A stretch of 64,000 nucleotides of DNA. Source: BOG-908 sp963850605. Its GTDB lineage: Bacteria > Pseudomonadota > Alphaproteobacteria > Acetobacterales > Acetobacteraceae. The stretch spans positions 62,001-126,000 of the forward strand of contig CAWKLX010000007.1 of NCBI GenBank assembly GCA_963850605.1, in the 5' to 3' direction. The position numbers and the translations under genes were made by a program. The notes below the pieces were generated by a model. The model searched no databases, was not told where the DNA came from, and saw only the letters and a list, made by a program, of their open reading frames with translations. Of the stretch, positions 36,335-46,666 are shown one piece after another; position 1 is the first letter of the stretch, and each line of letters begins with the position of its first letter.

Positions 36335-36775
36335 TCACTTATTTATCGGCTGCCATAGCTCGATTTTGGTGCCGTCCGGGTCCAGTATCCAGGCGAAGCG
36401 GCCGAAGGTGTCGTCGTCCTGGCGTTTGATCACGGCCACGTTATGGGCCTGCAGCTTCGCCAGGAACGCGTCCATGTCATCCACCGCGAAATTCAGCATG
36501 AACTCGCGCGTGGACGGCGCCATGTAGTCGGAGGCGGTCGGAAACGCGTTCCAGGCCATGACCGGCGGATGCCCCGGCGCATCGTAGCTCAGCTTGGCGC
36601 CACCCCATTTTTCGATGGTGATGCCGAGCACGTCGCGGTACCAGGCCGCGAGCGCCTTGGGATCGTGACTTTTGACGAACACGCCGCCCAGGCCGGTGAC
36701 GTGACCTTTCGTTTCGGCCAGTGCAGGGCCGACCGACAACAGTAACAGCAGACTTGGCCAGACTAAGCCGCTCAT
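36335..36775 (-). CDS. Exported VOC / glyoxalase-fold protein
   Basis: The 146-residue precursor starts with a signal peptide (SGLVWPSLLLLLSVGPALA, cut before ETKGH). A VOC domain follows: VFVKSHDPKALAAWYRDVLG, FAVDDMDAFLAKLQAHNV, then FAWILDPDGTKIELWQP. Most VOC enzymes are cytoplasmic, so the periplasmic location is unusual. The substrate is unknown. It is separated from hemY by 21 bases on the same strand and may be read through from the haem operon. Confidence 0.83.
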   Translation of the reverse strand: MSGLVWPSLLLLLSVGPALAETKGHVTGLGGVFVKSHDPKALAAWYRDVLGITIEKWGGAKLSYDAPGHPPVMAWNAFPTASDYMAPSTREFMLNFAVDDMDAFLAKLQAHNVAVIKRQDDDTFGRFAWILDPDGTKIELWQPINK

Positions 36776-36796
36776 GACCGCCCCCCGGCAGATTTC

Positions 36797-38098
36797 CTAC
36801 AGGTCCAGAACCTCACCCTCGCGTGCCTGCCCGATTTGCGCAACGGGGGGCGGCATGTAGCTGGCCTGGGCCACGCCCCATCGGACCCGGCCCGCCGTGT
36901 GACACACTGGGCAGGCGGCGTGCCAGCCGCCCAGCGACGTGCCGCATGCCTCGCAGCGCCAGCCGGGATCGGGGCCGGCCATGGCCGCCTGGCGCAGCGC
37001 GTCGCGCTGGGCCGGCTCGTCGCCGCGGGCCTCGGCGATGTCGGCGTGCAGCAGGTGCACGCGGCGCTGATCCAGGCCGGCTGTCTGCACCGCCGCAAGG
37101 TAATTGTAGGCTTCGTCAGGATGGCCGGCCTCGAGTGCCAGGCGTGACAGCAAAAGCTGGCTTTCCACGTGGGCCGGAGCGCCGCGGACCAGATCGGCGC
37201 CGACTTTCTGCCGCGCTACCCGGTCGGGCGCCGGTCGCAGCGCGAATTCGGCGACTTCCGGATGGGGCGCTGCCGTCCAGGACTGGCGCAGCACATCCTG
37301 GGCGGCTTTTTCGCGCCCGGCATCGCGCAATCGACGGGCATAGGCGATGGCCGCAGCCGGCAGCGCCGGGTCGCGCTTGAATGCGGCTTTGGCCAGTTTG
37401 TGCGCCACCGCCGGATCGGCCTCCGCCTCCGCCGCGGCCGCGCCATAGGCCGCCTTGGGCGCCTCATCCTGGGTGAGCTGCAGGGCTTCGGACCAGGCCC
37501 CGGTGCGCAAGGCAAGCTGAGTACGTTCGCCGCGCAGCCAGGCGGCACCGGGATGGGCCGCTTCGGCTTCCCGCGCCAGCACGGCGGCGCGCGGGTAATC
37601 CTCGTGCTGGATCGCCAGGCGCAGCAGACCGCGCAGGCCCAGGAAAGCGCCCTCCTTATGCTCCGCCAGCCGTTCGAAGGCCGCTTCCGCCTCCGCCTCG
37701 TTGCCGGAGATGGTGCCGGCGTAGGCGCGCAGCAGCAGGGTTTGCGGGGTTTCGCCCAGCAGGCGTATGGCGCGGGCGGCCTCGCGCCGTGCATCCTCCG
37801 GGTCGCGCGCGGCGAGTGCGACCAGCGTATCGGTGACCGCCCGATCGCCGCGGCGGCGGCGGGAGCGTTCGCCGCCGCGGCGAAAAGCGCCGGGCAGGCT
37901 GAAGATTGTCGCCACTAGGCGGAACAGCACATAGAGGGCGGCCGCGAACAGAAGCAGCGCCAGCAGCGCCACCGGCAGCGGCGCCTGGATAACCGTGCCG
38001 CCCACTGTCAGCGAGAGCTGGCCCACCAGGTGCGCGACCCACCACGAGGCGCCAACGGCGACCGCCGCCAGTAGCAGCACCGTCAGGATGGCGCGCAT
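36797..38098 (-). CDS. hemY: HemY-like TPR membrane protein
   Basis: This 433-residue protein has two N-terminal membrane helices (RAILTVLLLAAVAVGASWWV; ALLALLLFAAALYVLFRLVA), the HemY_N domain, and then TPR-like helical repeats. The C-terminus carries a CxxC...CPVC zinc-ribbon-like motif (RCEACGTSLGGWHAACPVCH). HemY proteins accompany haem synthesis genes; the exact role is unsettled, and this family is distinct from protoporphyrinogen oxidase, which shares the symbol. ATG 38098 overlaps the upstream stop by one base, so it is the last gene of hemC-hemD-Mic60-hemY. Confidence 0.9.
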   Translation of the reverse strand: MRAILTVLLLAAVAVGASWWVAHLVGQLSLTVGGTVIQAPLPVALLALLLFAAALYVLFRLVATIFSLPGAFRRGGERSRRRRGDRAVTDTLVALAARDPEDARREAARAIRLLGETPQTLLLRAYAGTISGNEAEAEAAFERLAEHKEGAFLGLRGLLRLAIQHEDYPRAAVLAREAEAAHPGAAWLRGERTQLALRTGAWSEALQLTQDEAPKAAYGAAAAEAEADPAVAHKLAKAAFKRDPALPAAAIAYARRLRDAGREKAAQDVLRQSWTAAPHPEVAEFALRPAPDRVARQKVGADLVRGAPAHVESQLLLSRLALEAGHPDEAYNYLAAVQTAGLDQRRVHLLHADIAEARGDEPAQRDALRQAAMAGPDPGWRCEACGTSLGGWHAACPVCHTAGRVRWGVAQASYMPPPVAQIGQAREGEVLDL

Positions 38099-39396
38099 CA
38101 GCCGCGCACCATCTCGGCCAATGCGGCACGTGCCGCCAGCAGGTTGCGCACCTGCGCGACCCATGCGGCCGTGGCCTGCTGGGCCGGGCCGGTCAGGCCG
38201 TCCAGCGCGTCGGCGGCCGCCTTCAGATCGTCACGATCAACGGCTTCCTGGGCGCGGGCCAGCACGCCATTGGCCGGGTCGCCGACGATCACGTGGTCGC
38301 CGCGGCGCACGGTGACGCTCTCCTGCACGCGGGCCAGCATGCGATCTACGAAAGAGCGGTGCGCGGTATCTGGCTGGCTGGCGGCGCGGGCGGCCTCCGC
38401 CACGGCGGGGAAACGAGCGCGCAGATCGGCGTCGGTGGGTGGCGCCTCCTTGGCATAGCGGACCAGCGCGGGCCCGCCGCCGGGCAGTTCGCCGAGTGGC
38501 CGGCCGGCGGCCAGGGCCGCCTCGGCTTCCTCCAGCCGCACTGCACGGCTGGCGTTTTGCGCGGCCCCCCGCACGGCGCCCGCGCCCTGCTCCAGTTTGG
38601 CCACGCGTGCATTCAGGGCGGCCACCTGCTCGGCGGATTTCTGCGCCTCGGCCGCCGCGTCCTGTTGCGCCGTCTGGGCGCCGGCCTGCGACGCGGCCTC
38701 GAGTTTGTCGAGCCGCTGTTGCAGCGTGTCGGCGGCGGCCTTTTGCTGGGCCAGCGCTTGTTCGGCTTGCGTCTGTTTGGCAATCGCGTCGTCCACGCGG
38801 TGGCTCAGATCAGCCACCTGCTGTTGGGCGGCCAGCGCCGGGGCTTGCGCCGCCGTCATGTCTGGCGGCGGGGCCGCGGGCTCGCTGGGCTTTTGCGCCG
38901 CCAGGTCCGCCGCTTTCGCGAGTTCGGCGGCCTGCCCGTCTTGCTTGGCGGACATGGCATCCACTTTTGCCGACAGGTCGGACACCTGCTTGGCCAGATC
39001 CGCCGCCGATCCGTCCGGCGTGGCGGCAGCGGTGGGGGCGGGCTGTGTCGGCCGTTTTTCGAGCGCGTCCACCCGGCCTGATAATGTCTGCAGCTGGTCG
39101 GCGAGAGGCTGGACCTGCGCCTCCACCTGCGCCCTGGCCTGCGCGATGGCCGGACCGGGATCGGCGGCAGGTGCGGCCCCCTTCGGATCAGCCCAGACGT
39201 AGTAGAGGCCCCCGCCCAACGCTGCCGTGAGCAGCAGGGTCAGGCCCAGCGGGGTGCCGCCGCGCCGCTGCACCACACGCGCGGGTTCGGGGTCCCGCAC
39301 GTGCTCGATGACGGCCGGGCCTGCCGGTTCGACGGCCGCACTGCCCCTGGGTTCGGGCGCCTGGGGCGGCCATGCCGCTTGATCATGGTCGCTCAT
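38098..39396 (-). CDS. Mitofilin/Mic60-like coiled-coil membrane protein
   Basis: The 432 residues run as follows: cytoplasmic Pro-rich N-terminus, one membrane helix (GLTLLLTAALGGGLYYVWA, about 51-69), long periplasmic coiled coil rich in Ala, Gln and Lys (about 80-290), and a C-terminal domain ending TAAWVAQVRNLLAARAALAE. This plan and its place between hemD and hemY match the alphaproteobacterial Mic60 homologue (COG4223). In mitochondria that protein shapes cristae; in purple bacteria it has been linked to intracytoplasmic membranes. Assignment rests on layout and position more than on a sequence motif. It overlaps hemD by four bases. Confidence 0.75.
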   Translation of the reverse strand: MSDHDQAAWPPQAPEPRGSAAVEPAGPAVIEHVRDPEPARVVQRRGGTPLGLTLLLTAALGGGLYYVWADPKGAAPAADPGPAIAQARAQVEAQVQPLADQLQTLSGRVDALEKRPTQPAPTAAATPDGSAADLAKQVSDLSAKVDAMSAKQDGQAAELAKAADLAAQKPSEPAAPPPDMTAAQAPALAAQQQVADLSHRVDDAIAKQTQAEQALAQQKAAADTLQQRLDKLEAASQAGAQTAQQDAAAEAQKSAEQVAALNARVAKLEQGAGAVRGAAQNASRAVRLEEAEAALAAGRPLGELPGGGPALVRYAKEAPPTDADLRARFPAVAEAARAASQPDTAHRSFVDRMLARVQESVTVRRGDHVIVGDPANGVLARAQEAVDRDDLKAAADALDGLTGPAQQATAAWVAQVRNLLAARAALAEMVRG

Positions 39397-40079
39397 ATCA
39401 GGGCCAGCACATCATCCAGGGTTGGTGTCCGCGCACGACATACCGCGAGCCAGGGCAGCGCCTCAAGCGTGCGGGCCGCCGGCTGCCCGATCGCGATCGC
39501 GCGCACCCCGGCCAGCGACGCGTGCGCCTCCGCCGGCAACAAGCGCACGAAGGCGGCGGCGGTTTCGGCCGACAGGAACAGCGCGGCGTTCAAAGTACCC
39601 TCCCGCAGGGCTCTCGCGGCGGCGTCCGGCAGGGCTGCCACCGGGCGCGCTGCATAGGCGACTCGGCGCGTCACCCGGAACTTCTGAGCGCGCAACGCCG
39701 CCGCCAACGTGTGGCCCTGACCCGCGCCGCTGGCCAAGAGCAGCGTGCCGGCGGCGGGATCGACAGTATGGCCGATCAGGCGGGCCAGGGCGGATGCATC
39801 GCCGGCGGCGCTGCGCACATTGGTAAAACCGGCGGCACGGGCCCGCGTGGCGGTGCCGTCGCCCACGGCCAAAAGCGGCAGGGACGACGGGGCCAGGCCG
39901 GGAAGTGCGTTGCCGCTGGTCACAAGAATGGCCTGAATGCCACGCGGCACGGCCACGTTGCGATACGCGACGGTCAGCAGCGGAGAAAACACCGGCTCGT
40001 AGCCGCGTGCCCGGATCAGGGCGGCGGTTCTGACGTCGAGGACCGGGCGGGTGACCAGGATGCAGCGACGGTCCGCCAT
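39393..40079 (-). CDS. hemD: Uroporphyrinogen-III synthase
   Basis: HemD closes hydroxymethylbilane to uroporphyrinogen III with inversion of ring D. The 228-residue protein has the family's weakly conserved features: ILVTRPVLDVRTAALIRARG at the start, AILVTSGNALPGL, then AALFLSAETAAAFVRLLP and AIAIGQPAARTLEAL. ATG 40079 overlaps the hemC stop by one base. A longer open frame upstream of this start is only the shadow of hemC. Confidence 0.9.
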   Translation of the reverse strand: MADRRCILVTRPVLDVRTAALIRARGYEPVFSPLLTVAYRNVAVPRGIQAILVTSGNALPGLAPSSLPLLAVGDGTATRARAAGFTNVRSAAGDASALARLIGHTVDPAAGTLLLASGAGQGHTLAAALRAQKFRVTRRVAYAARPVAALPDAAARALREGTLNAALFLSAETAAAFVRLLPAEAHASLAGVRAIAIGQPAARTLEALPWLAVCRARTPTLDDVLALI

Positions 40080-41119
40080 TACTCCACGTAGAGCGAGGCC
40101 GGGCTGTCGGCGCGCAACTCCGCGCCGAGTGAGCGGCCAAGGCGGTCTGCATCCGTAGGCGAGCCCTCGACGCTGCGCCTGAGCAGAAACGTGCCGTCCT
40201 CGCTGGCGACGAGGCCGGTCAGGAGCAGGCGCCCGTCCGAGCGGATACGCGCATGGCCGCCGATCGGCGTGTGGCAGGACCCGTCCAGCACCGCCAGCAT
40301 GGCGCGCTCGGCGGTGGACACGGCGCGGGCCGACGCATCCTCGATACTGGCGAGCAAGGTGCGCAACTCCGTGTCCGATTCGCGGACGGTCACGCAGACG
40401 ATGCCCTGGCCGGCGGCAGGCACCATGATGTCCGGACGCAGGACAAGGGTGGCGCGTTCGTCCAGGCCCAGGCGGCGCAAGCCGGCCAGCGCCAGGAATG
40501 TCGCGGCGAACGCGCCGGCGGCGACCCGGTCCAGCCGGGTCTGCACATTGCCGCGGATCAGGCCGATGGAGAGGTCCGGCCGGCGGTGCAGCAGCTGGGC
40601 TTGTCGCCGGACCGAAGAGGTGCCGATCAGCGCGCCTTCCGGTAGCTCGGCAAATGGGTCCTGTGGATCCGGCGGCGTTGTCTCGGGCGGCAGGATCAGC
40701 ACATCGCGCGCATCCTCGCGCGCCAGTGTGCAGGCCAGCACGATGCCTGGGGGAAGCGCGGTCTCCAGATCCTTGAGGCTGTGCACGGCCATGTCGATGC
40801 GGCCATCGGCCAGCGCTTCGTGGATCTCCTTGGCAAACAAACCCTTGCCGCCGATGTCCGCCAACCTGCGGTTCTGCACCGTGTCGCCGGTGGTGCGGAT
40901 GGCGTGCTCGACAAAGACCGGCAGATCGTCCGGGTCGCCCGGGCCGCGCAGGACGGGGCAGAAATGCGCGATCTGGTTCATGAAGGCGCGCGTCTGCACC
41001 AGCGCCAAAGGAGAGGCGCGGCTGCCCACGCGCAGCGGGAGGTGTCTGCGGCCGTGCGGCGCCGTGCGCGTGACGTGCACGGGACAGGTGGCGGCAGGCG
41101 GGGGGTGGGCGGCGGTCAT
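40079..41119 (-). CDS. hemC: Porphobilinogen deaminase (hydroxymethylbilane synthase)
   Basis: HemC polymerises four porphobilinogens on a dipyrromethane cofactor. The cofactor cysteine is Cys282 in DGSCHTPIGGHA. Other motifs are LRVGSRASPLALVQTR, DIGGKGLFAKEIHEALADGR, MAVHSLKDLETALPPG and IGTSSVRRQAQLL, then RGNVQTRLDRV. The 346-residue product carries about 26 extra residues before the usual start, so a later initiation is possible. It is the first gene of the haem operon and divergent from tsaD. Confidence 0.96.
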   Translation of the reverse strand: MTAAHPPPAATCPVHVTRTAPHGRRHLPLRVGSRASPLALVQTRAFMNQIAHFCPVLRGPGDPDDLPVFVEHAIRTTGDTVQNRRLADIGGKGLFAKEIHEALADGRIDMAVHSLKDLETALPPGIVLACTLAREDARDVLILPPETTPPDPQDPFAELPEGALIGTSSVRRQAQLLHRRPDLSIGLIRGNVQTRLDRVAAGAFAATFLALAGLRRLGLDERATLVLRPDIMVPAAGQGIVCVTVRESDTELRTLLASIEDASARAVSTAERAMLAVLDGSCHTPIGGHARIRSDGRLLLTGLVASEDGTFLLRRSVEGSPTDADRLGRSLGAELRADSPASLYVE

Positions 41120-41212
41120 CGGCCTGTCCTATTACTCGGCGCAGATTGTGCAAAGTTCCAGCGTTATGGGGTGGCCGACGACCTTGCCGAGTGTTGCCGC
41201 TTGCATGGGAGC

Positions 41213-42265
41213 ATGACCGCGCTTGCGGGCCCAGTCCTGGGAATTGAGACCTCGTGCGACGAGACAGCGGCCGCCGTGCTGTCGGGTGATGGCGAGGTGT
41301 TGGCCGAAGCGGTGCTGAGCCAGCAGGAGCATGCGGATTTCGGCGGCGTAGTGCCCGAGATCGCAGCCCGCGCGCACCTGGCGCATTTGCCCGGCTTGGT
41401 GGCGCAGCTCATGCGGCAGGCCGGCGTCTCGTATGCGCGGCTTGGCGGGGTGGCGGCGACTGCCGGCCCAGGGTTGATCGGCGGCCTGATCGTGGGGGCG
41501 GGTCTGGCCAAGGGGATCGCGATCTCGGCGCGGCTGCCCTTCGTGGCGGTGAACCATCTGGAGGCGCACGCGCTGACCGCCCGCCTGCCTGGACTGGCGC
41601 CGGGTGGCGCGGCGTTTCCGTATCTGCTGCTGCTGGTCTCCGGCGGGCACTGCCAATGCGTCGCCGTGCGGGGCGTGGGGCAATACCGTCGGCTGGGCGG
41701 CACCATAGACGACGCGGTGGGGGAGGCGTTCGACAAGGTCGCCAAGATGCTGGGGCTTGGCTGGCCGGGTGGCCCGGCGCTGGAACGCCTGGCGGCGTGC
41801 GGCAACGCGGCCCGTTTCGCCCTGCCCCGCCCGTTGCTGGGACGCGAGGGCTGCGATTTCAGCTTTTCCGGGCTGAAAACGGCCGTGGCGCAGCTGGTGG
41901 CGGGATATCCCGAAGGGCCGCTGCCGGAACGGGACGCCGCCGATATCGCTGCCGGGTTCCAGGCCGCGGTGGCTGACGTGCTGGCCGACCGGGTCGCGCA
42001 CGCGTTGCGCATGATGCCGGACGCACGCCTGCTGGTGGTGGCCGGCGGGGTAGCGGCCAACATGTCGATCCGAACGCGGTTGGCGGCATTGGCCGAGGCA
42101 GCAGGTACTCCGCTTGCCGCGCCGCCCCCACGTTTGTGCGGGGATAATGCGGTGATGGTCGCCTGGGCCGGAATCGAGCGGCTGCGGCTGGGGTTGACCA
42201 GTGGATGGGACGCCGCACCCCGCCCGCGCTGGCCGTTGGATGAGCTGACCGGCGTGCCGGCGTGA
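41213..42265 (+). CDS. tsaD: tRNA N6-threonylcarbamoyladenosine transferase
   Basis: TsaD transfers the threonylcarbamoyl group to A37 of ANN-decoding tRNAs together with TsaB and TsaE. The 350-residue product has VLGIETSCDETAAAVL, FGGVVPEIAARAHLAHLPGL and VNHLEAHALTARL (metal-binding histidines), then LLVSGGHCQC and FSFSGLKTAV. ATG 41213 has a GGGAG ribosome site; longer upstream open frames are the hemC shadow. It overlaps rlmJ by four bases (GTGA). Confidence 0.97.
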   Translation: MTALAGPVLGIETSCDETAAAVLSGDGEVLAEAVLSQQEHADFGGVVPEIAARAHLAHLPGLVAQLMRQAGVSYARLGGVAATAGPGLIGGLIVGAGLAKGIAISARLPFVAVNHLEAHALTARLPGLAPGGAAFPYLLLLVSGGHCQCVAVRGVGQYRRLGGTIDDAVGEAFDKVAKMLGLGWPGGPALERLAACGNAARFALPRPLLGREGCDFSFSGLKTAVAQLVAGYPEGPLPERDAADIAAGFQAAVADVLADRVAHALRMMPDARLLVVAGGVAANMSIRTRLAALAEAAGTPLAAPPPRLCGDNAVMVAWAGIERLRLGLTSGWDAAPRPRWPLDELTGVPA

Positions 42266-43080
42266 ACTATCGGCACGCCTACCACGCCGGCAACGCCGCC
42301 GATTGCTTGAAACATGCGGTGCTGGTGTGGGTGCTGCGCGCACTGGCCCGCAAGGAAAAGCCGTTTTTCGTGCTGGACACCCATGCGGGCGCCGGCCGCA
42401 CCGATCTGAGCGGCGAACAGGCCCAGCGGACCGGGGAGGCGGCCGGTGGCATTCTCAGACTGCTGGACGACACCCCGGCGCCGCTGGCCGCCTATGTCGA
42501 TCTGGTGCGAAGCCTGGGTCTGTATCCCGGCTCCCCCGCCATCATCGCGGCCCTGCTGCGCCCGGGCGACCGGGCCGTCTGCTGCGAGCTGCATCCGGAC
42601 GACCATGCGGAACTGCGCCGCGCCCTGGGCCGCGACAGGCGGCTGGCCATCCATTGCCGCGACGGATTCGAAGCGATCCGCGCCTTCCTGCCGCCGCAAG
42701 AACGCCGTGCCCTGACGCTGATCGACCCACCCTACGAACGCCCCGACGACCATGCCCGGGTGATAGCCGGGATGGAGGATGCGGCAGCCCGCCTGCCGGG
42801 AGGTGCCGTGCTCGCCTGGTATCCTGTGAAGCACCTGGCGCCGGTTCGCGCCCTGCACGCGGCGGTGCGCGCGGCGGGGCTGCGCGACGTGCTCGCCTGC
42901 GAAGTCCTCGCGCGCACGCCGTTTGATGCGGCACGGCTGAACGGCAGCGGATTGCTGGTCGCCAACCCGCCTTACCGGTTCGAGCAGGAGGTGCCGGCAA
43001 TCCTGGCCGCCCTGCTCGACCGACTGGGCCAGGGCGAACCAGGCCAGGCCGCCACCCTGACACGGCTGACCGATGAGTAG
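42262..43080 (+). CDS. rlmJ: 23S rRNA (adenine-2030 N6) methyltransferase
   Basis: RlmJ methylates A2030 of 23S rRNA using S-adenosylmethionine. The 272-residue product has the RlmJ start NYRHAYHAGNAADCLKHAVL, the SAM-binding DTHAGAGRTDL, and the catalytic LIDPPYE of the N6-adenine type, with LVANPPYRFE near the C-terminus. The start is GTG 42262, inside the tsaD stop. It overlaps gpsA by eight bases. Confidence 0.95.
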   Translation: MNYRHAYHAGNAADCLKHAVLVWVLRALARKEKPFFVLDTHAGAGRTDLSGEQAQRTGEAAGGILRLLDDTPAPLAAYVDLVRSLGLYPGSPAIIAALLRPGDRAVCCELHPDDHAELRRALGRDRRLAIHCRDGFEAIRAFLPPQERRALTLIDPPYERPDDHARVIAGMEDAAARLPGGAVLAWYPVKHLAPVRALHAAVRAAGLRDVLACEVLARTPFDAARLNGSGLLVANPPYRFEQEVPAILAALLDRLGQGEPGQAATLTRLTDE

Positions 43081-43990
43081 GATGCTCGTGCTGGGCGCTG
43101 GCGCCTGGGGCACGGCGCTCGCCATCCAGGCGGCGCGCGCCGGCAATACGGTTACTCTTTGGGGCCGCCACCCCGCCCGTCCCGGCCCACCCCTGCCGGA
43201 CGGCGTGCGCCGAACTACCGAGCTGCCGGAGGCGGCCGACGCCGTGCTCGTCTGCGTCCCAACCCAGGCGCTCCGCGACACGCTGTCGCGCCTGAAACCC
43301 CGGGCGCCGTTACTGATCTGCTGCAAGGGCCTGGAGGCGGCGACGGCTTTGCTGCCGCTGGAGGTGGCCGCCGCCTTGCACCCGACCATCCCGGCCGCCG
43401 TCCTGACCGGCCCCAATTTCGCCCACGACATCGCCGCCGGCCTGCCGGCTGCCGCCGTCCTGGCCAGCGCCGACGCCGACCTGCGCCAGAACCTGGTGGC
43501 ACACCTCGCTACCCCAAACTTCCGCCTCTACGGGAGCGCGGACCCGGTGGGTGCCCAGTTCGGCGGCGCCGCCAAGAACGTCGTGGCCATCGCCGCCGGC
43601 GCCGTCATCGGCGCCGGCCTCGGTGAGAACGCCCGCGCCGCCCTGGTCACACGCGGCCTGGCCGAACTCTCCCGCTTGATCGTAGCCCAAGGCGGCCGGG
43701 CGGAGACCGCATCCGGCCTCTCCGGCCTCGGCGACCTCTTCCTGACCTGCGGCAGTCCCGCCAGCCGCAATTTCGCCTATGGGTTCGCCCTCGGGCGTGG
43801 CGAAGCGCCAGGCCCAGCGCTGGCCGAGGGCGTGGCCACGGCCGACGCCCTGGTCCGACGGGCGGCGACGACCGAGTTGCCGATCTGTGGAGAGGTAGCG
43901 CGTGTGCTGGCTGGCACCGTTTCGATGCGGCAGGCGGTGCACACCCTGCTGTCCCGGCGTTTGCGCAACGAGGGTGAGGAACCGGACTGA
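43073..43990 (+). CDS. gpsA: Glycerol-3-phosphate dehydrogenase [NAD(P)+]
   Basis: GpsA reduces dihydroxyacetone phosphate to sn-glycerol-3-phosphate for phospholipid synthesis. The 305-residue product has the Rossmann GAGAWGTALAIQAARAGNTV, then ICCKGLE, LTGPNFAHDIAAGLPAAAV, GGAAKNVVAIAAGAVIGAGL (catalytic Lys) and GLSGLGDLFLTCGSPASRNF. It is coupled to rlmJ and is the last gene of tsaD-rlmJ-gpsA. Confidence 0.97.
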   Translation: MSRMLVLGAGAWGTALAIQAARAGNTVTLWGRHPARPGPPLPDGVRRTTELPEAADAVLVCVPTQALRDTLSRLKPRAPLLICCKGLEAATALLPLEVAAALHPTIPAAVLTGPNFAHDIAAGLPAAAVLASADADLRQNLVAHLATPNFRLYGSADPVGAQFGGAAKNVVAIAAGAVIGAGLGENARAALVTRGLAELSRLIVAQGGRAETASGLSGLGDLFLTCGSPASRNFAYGFALGRGEAPGPALAEGVATADALVRRAATTELPICGEVARVLAGTVSMRQAVHTLLSRRLRNEGEEPD

Positions 43991-44005
43991 GCACGCCACC
44001 CCAGG

Positions 44006-44224
44006 CTACGGGCGGTCCGGCCAGGGCTGGCCTGTTACGGCGGTCGGCTTGTTGATCTGCTGCCCCTCCTCGCGCACCAGGGCCACCTTCACTTCCTGGC
44101 CGGAGCCGCGGTCCACAATCCGCAGCGGCCTGCCGTCCAGTTGGGGCAGAGATGTGTCGTTCACCGTGCCGGGAAACCGGAAATACGGAGGCAATTTTCC
44201 TGCATGGCTCTGAGCAAGACTCAT
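44006..44224 (-). CDS. Small hypothetical protein
   Basis: This 72-residue protein has no recognised family. The middle reads LPQLDGRPLRIVDRGSGQEV and KVALVREEG, suggesting a small beta-rich fold. No signal or membrane segment is evident. Its start ATG (44224) overlaps the stop of the retropepsin-PDZ gene by four bases, so it is probably the third cistron after pspF. It converges with gpsA. Confidence 0.55.
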   Translation of the reverse strand: MSLAQSHAGKLPPYFRFPGTVNDTSLPQLDGRPLRIVDRGSGQEVKVALVREEGQQINKPTAVTGQPWPDRP

Positions 44225-45422
44225 GGCGCGGCGATTTGATCCCGCGTGGCGATTCGTGCCTCGTACGGGCGAGCATTTCGTAGTGCGTGGATCGTTATCT
44301 TGCCCTGGCTTGGCGTTTGCAAAAACCCCCTCACCCGAAACAAATTCTCCGTTCTTGCTGATATGGTGCTGGCTTCAGTCACCAAATCGCCGCTCTGAAT
44401 GCCAGCTTCAGCGGCCGGACTGCCCGGTGTCACCGCCACGACGTTAAGCAAGTTCTCAGAAGACAGGCCAAGCCAAAGCCCGCTTCTGTCATAAAGATCC
44501 GGCACGCCGAAATCGGAACCTTTTGCCAGCCACATCACATGGCGCGCATAGTCGAAGGACACCTTGAACCGCCTCAAGATGCCCATTCCAATGCTGCCGG
44601 CCCGATCGGCTCTGGTAAAACTGCCACCTTTCTGCAACGAAAGCCGCGTCACCGGGCGCGGCACCGACACCCCACCAATGACAAAATCCGCAGGCCGGCC
44701 AACGATGCCCATGATCGGCCCACCCACCCCATATCCCGTCATTGCCGTCACCGTACGCCCGATCGCGTGGTCAAGTCGGTGCGCGCGCCAGAAGGCGCCG
44801 AACAGCGTCAGGCTGAACCGGTCGCCGGTATCGACCTGGAACGAGCCCGCCACGCCGGCCACCGATGCGGCCACGATCGGCATCTCGTTCTCGTCCAGCG
44901 TGAACGGAACCGCGACGGCGCCCGCTTCCTGGCGGAACCCGGCCGGCGCCTCCAGCACAACCTTTCGCTGCGCCGCATCAATGGTCACGACGTAGCGCCG
45001 AAAAATCTCCACTCCGAGCACCCCGTCGAAATGCTCGAAGCCGATCACCCGGCTCAGCGCGGCCGTGTCGATGGCCGGCGCGTCCAGCGGACCAATCGAG
45101 AACGGGCCTACGGTCAGCGTGGCCACATGCACGTTCTGCAAGCGCACCGTCTGCTCGCCCGCACCGGTCCCATCGCCGCTATGTGTCGCAGCAAGAGTCA
45201 ACGATTTCGCCAGCGCGGCACTGACCGTCGTTTCCGACGAGCCGGTGTCGAGAATGAACGAAAACGGACCTTTGCCGTCGAGCCGGACATCCACGAAAGG
45301 CCGATTGTCGATCACCGACATCGGCAGCATCGTGGGCGCAATGGGCGCGGCGGCGCACATCGGCCGATCTGCGGGGGCGATCAGCAGCCCGCCCACAAAC
45401 CATGCGCACCGAGGCTTCGTGA

Positions 45423-45426
<4 letters not shown>
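44221..45426 (-). CDS. Exported retropepsin-like aspartic protease with PDZ domain
   Basis: The 401-residue protein has a hydrophobic leader (RCAWFVGGLLIAPA). A first retropepsin-like repeat follows, with the active-site motif FILDTGSSETT (Asp60-Thr-Gly) and a hydrophobic-Gly flap partner (DGVLGVEIF). A second repeat (SFQVDTGDRFSLTL) carries another DTG. The last 90 residues, VAVTPGSPAAEAGIQSGDLV and FRVRGFLQTPSQGKITIHAL, form a PDZ domain. Such proteins are probably periplasmic proteases. It overlaps pspF by four bases, so its expression is tied to the envelope-stress regulator, an uncommon pairing. Confidence 0.85.
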
Positions 45427-46493
<1,067 letters not shown>

Positions 46494-46596
46494 GTGGTGG
46501 TCCCGTTTGCCATGAATTGGCCGGCCCAGTTTAGCGGCACTTCGACCCAAGCCGCAAACTTCAGCGAAGTGTTGCGTTATCAAGGGGTTCCGTCTC

Positions 46597-46612
46597 TGGC
46601 ACGGGGGATGCA
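46597..46612 (+). promoter_or_regulatory. Sigma-54 promoter of the psp operon
   Basis: TGGCACGGGGGATGCA matches the -24/-12 consensus TGGCACG-N4-TTGCA with a single mismatch; the invariant GG (46598-46599) and GC (46610-46611) are 10 bases apart, as required. Transcription would start near 46623, about 45 bases before the first small gene. PspF, encoded divergently, is the expected activator. Confidence 0.85.
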
Positions 46613-46666
46613 AACACCCTGTCAGGCCGCCAACGGCCGCCAACCTTCAAGACAGGGACCGCACCA

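Noticed and set aside
39393..41153. One 586-codon minus frame that looks like a hemC-hemD fusion
   Set aside because: Only the hemD half (to 40079) encodes a real protein in this frame; hemC is encoded in another frame at 40079-41119, so there is no fusion.
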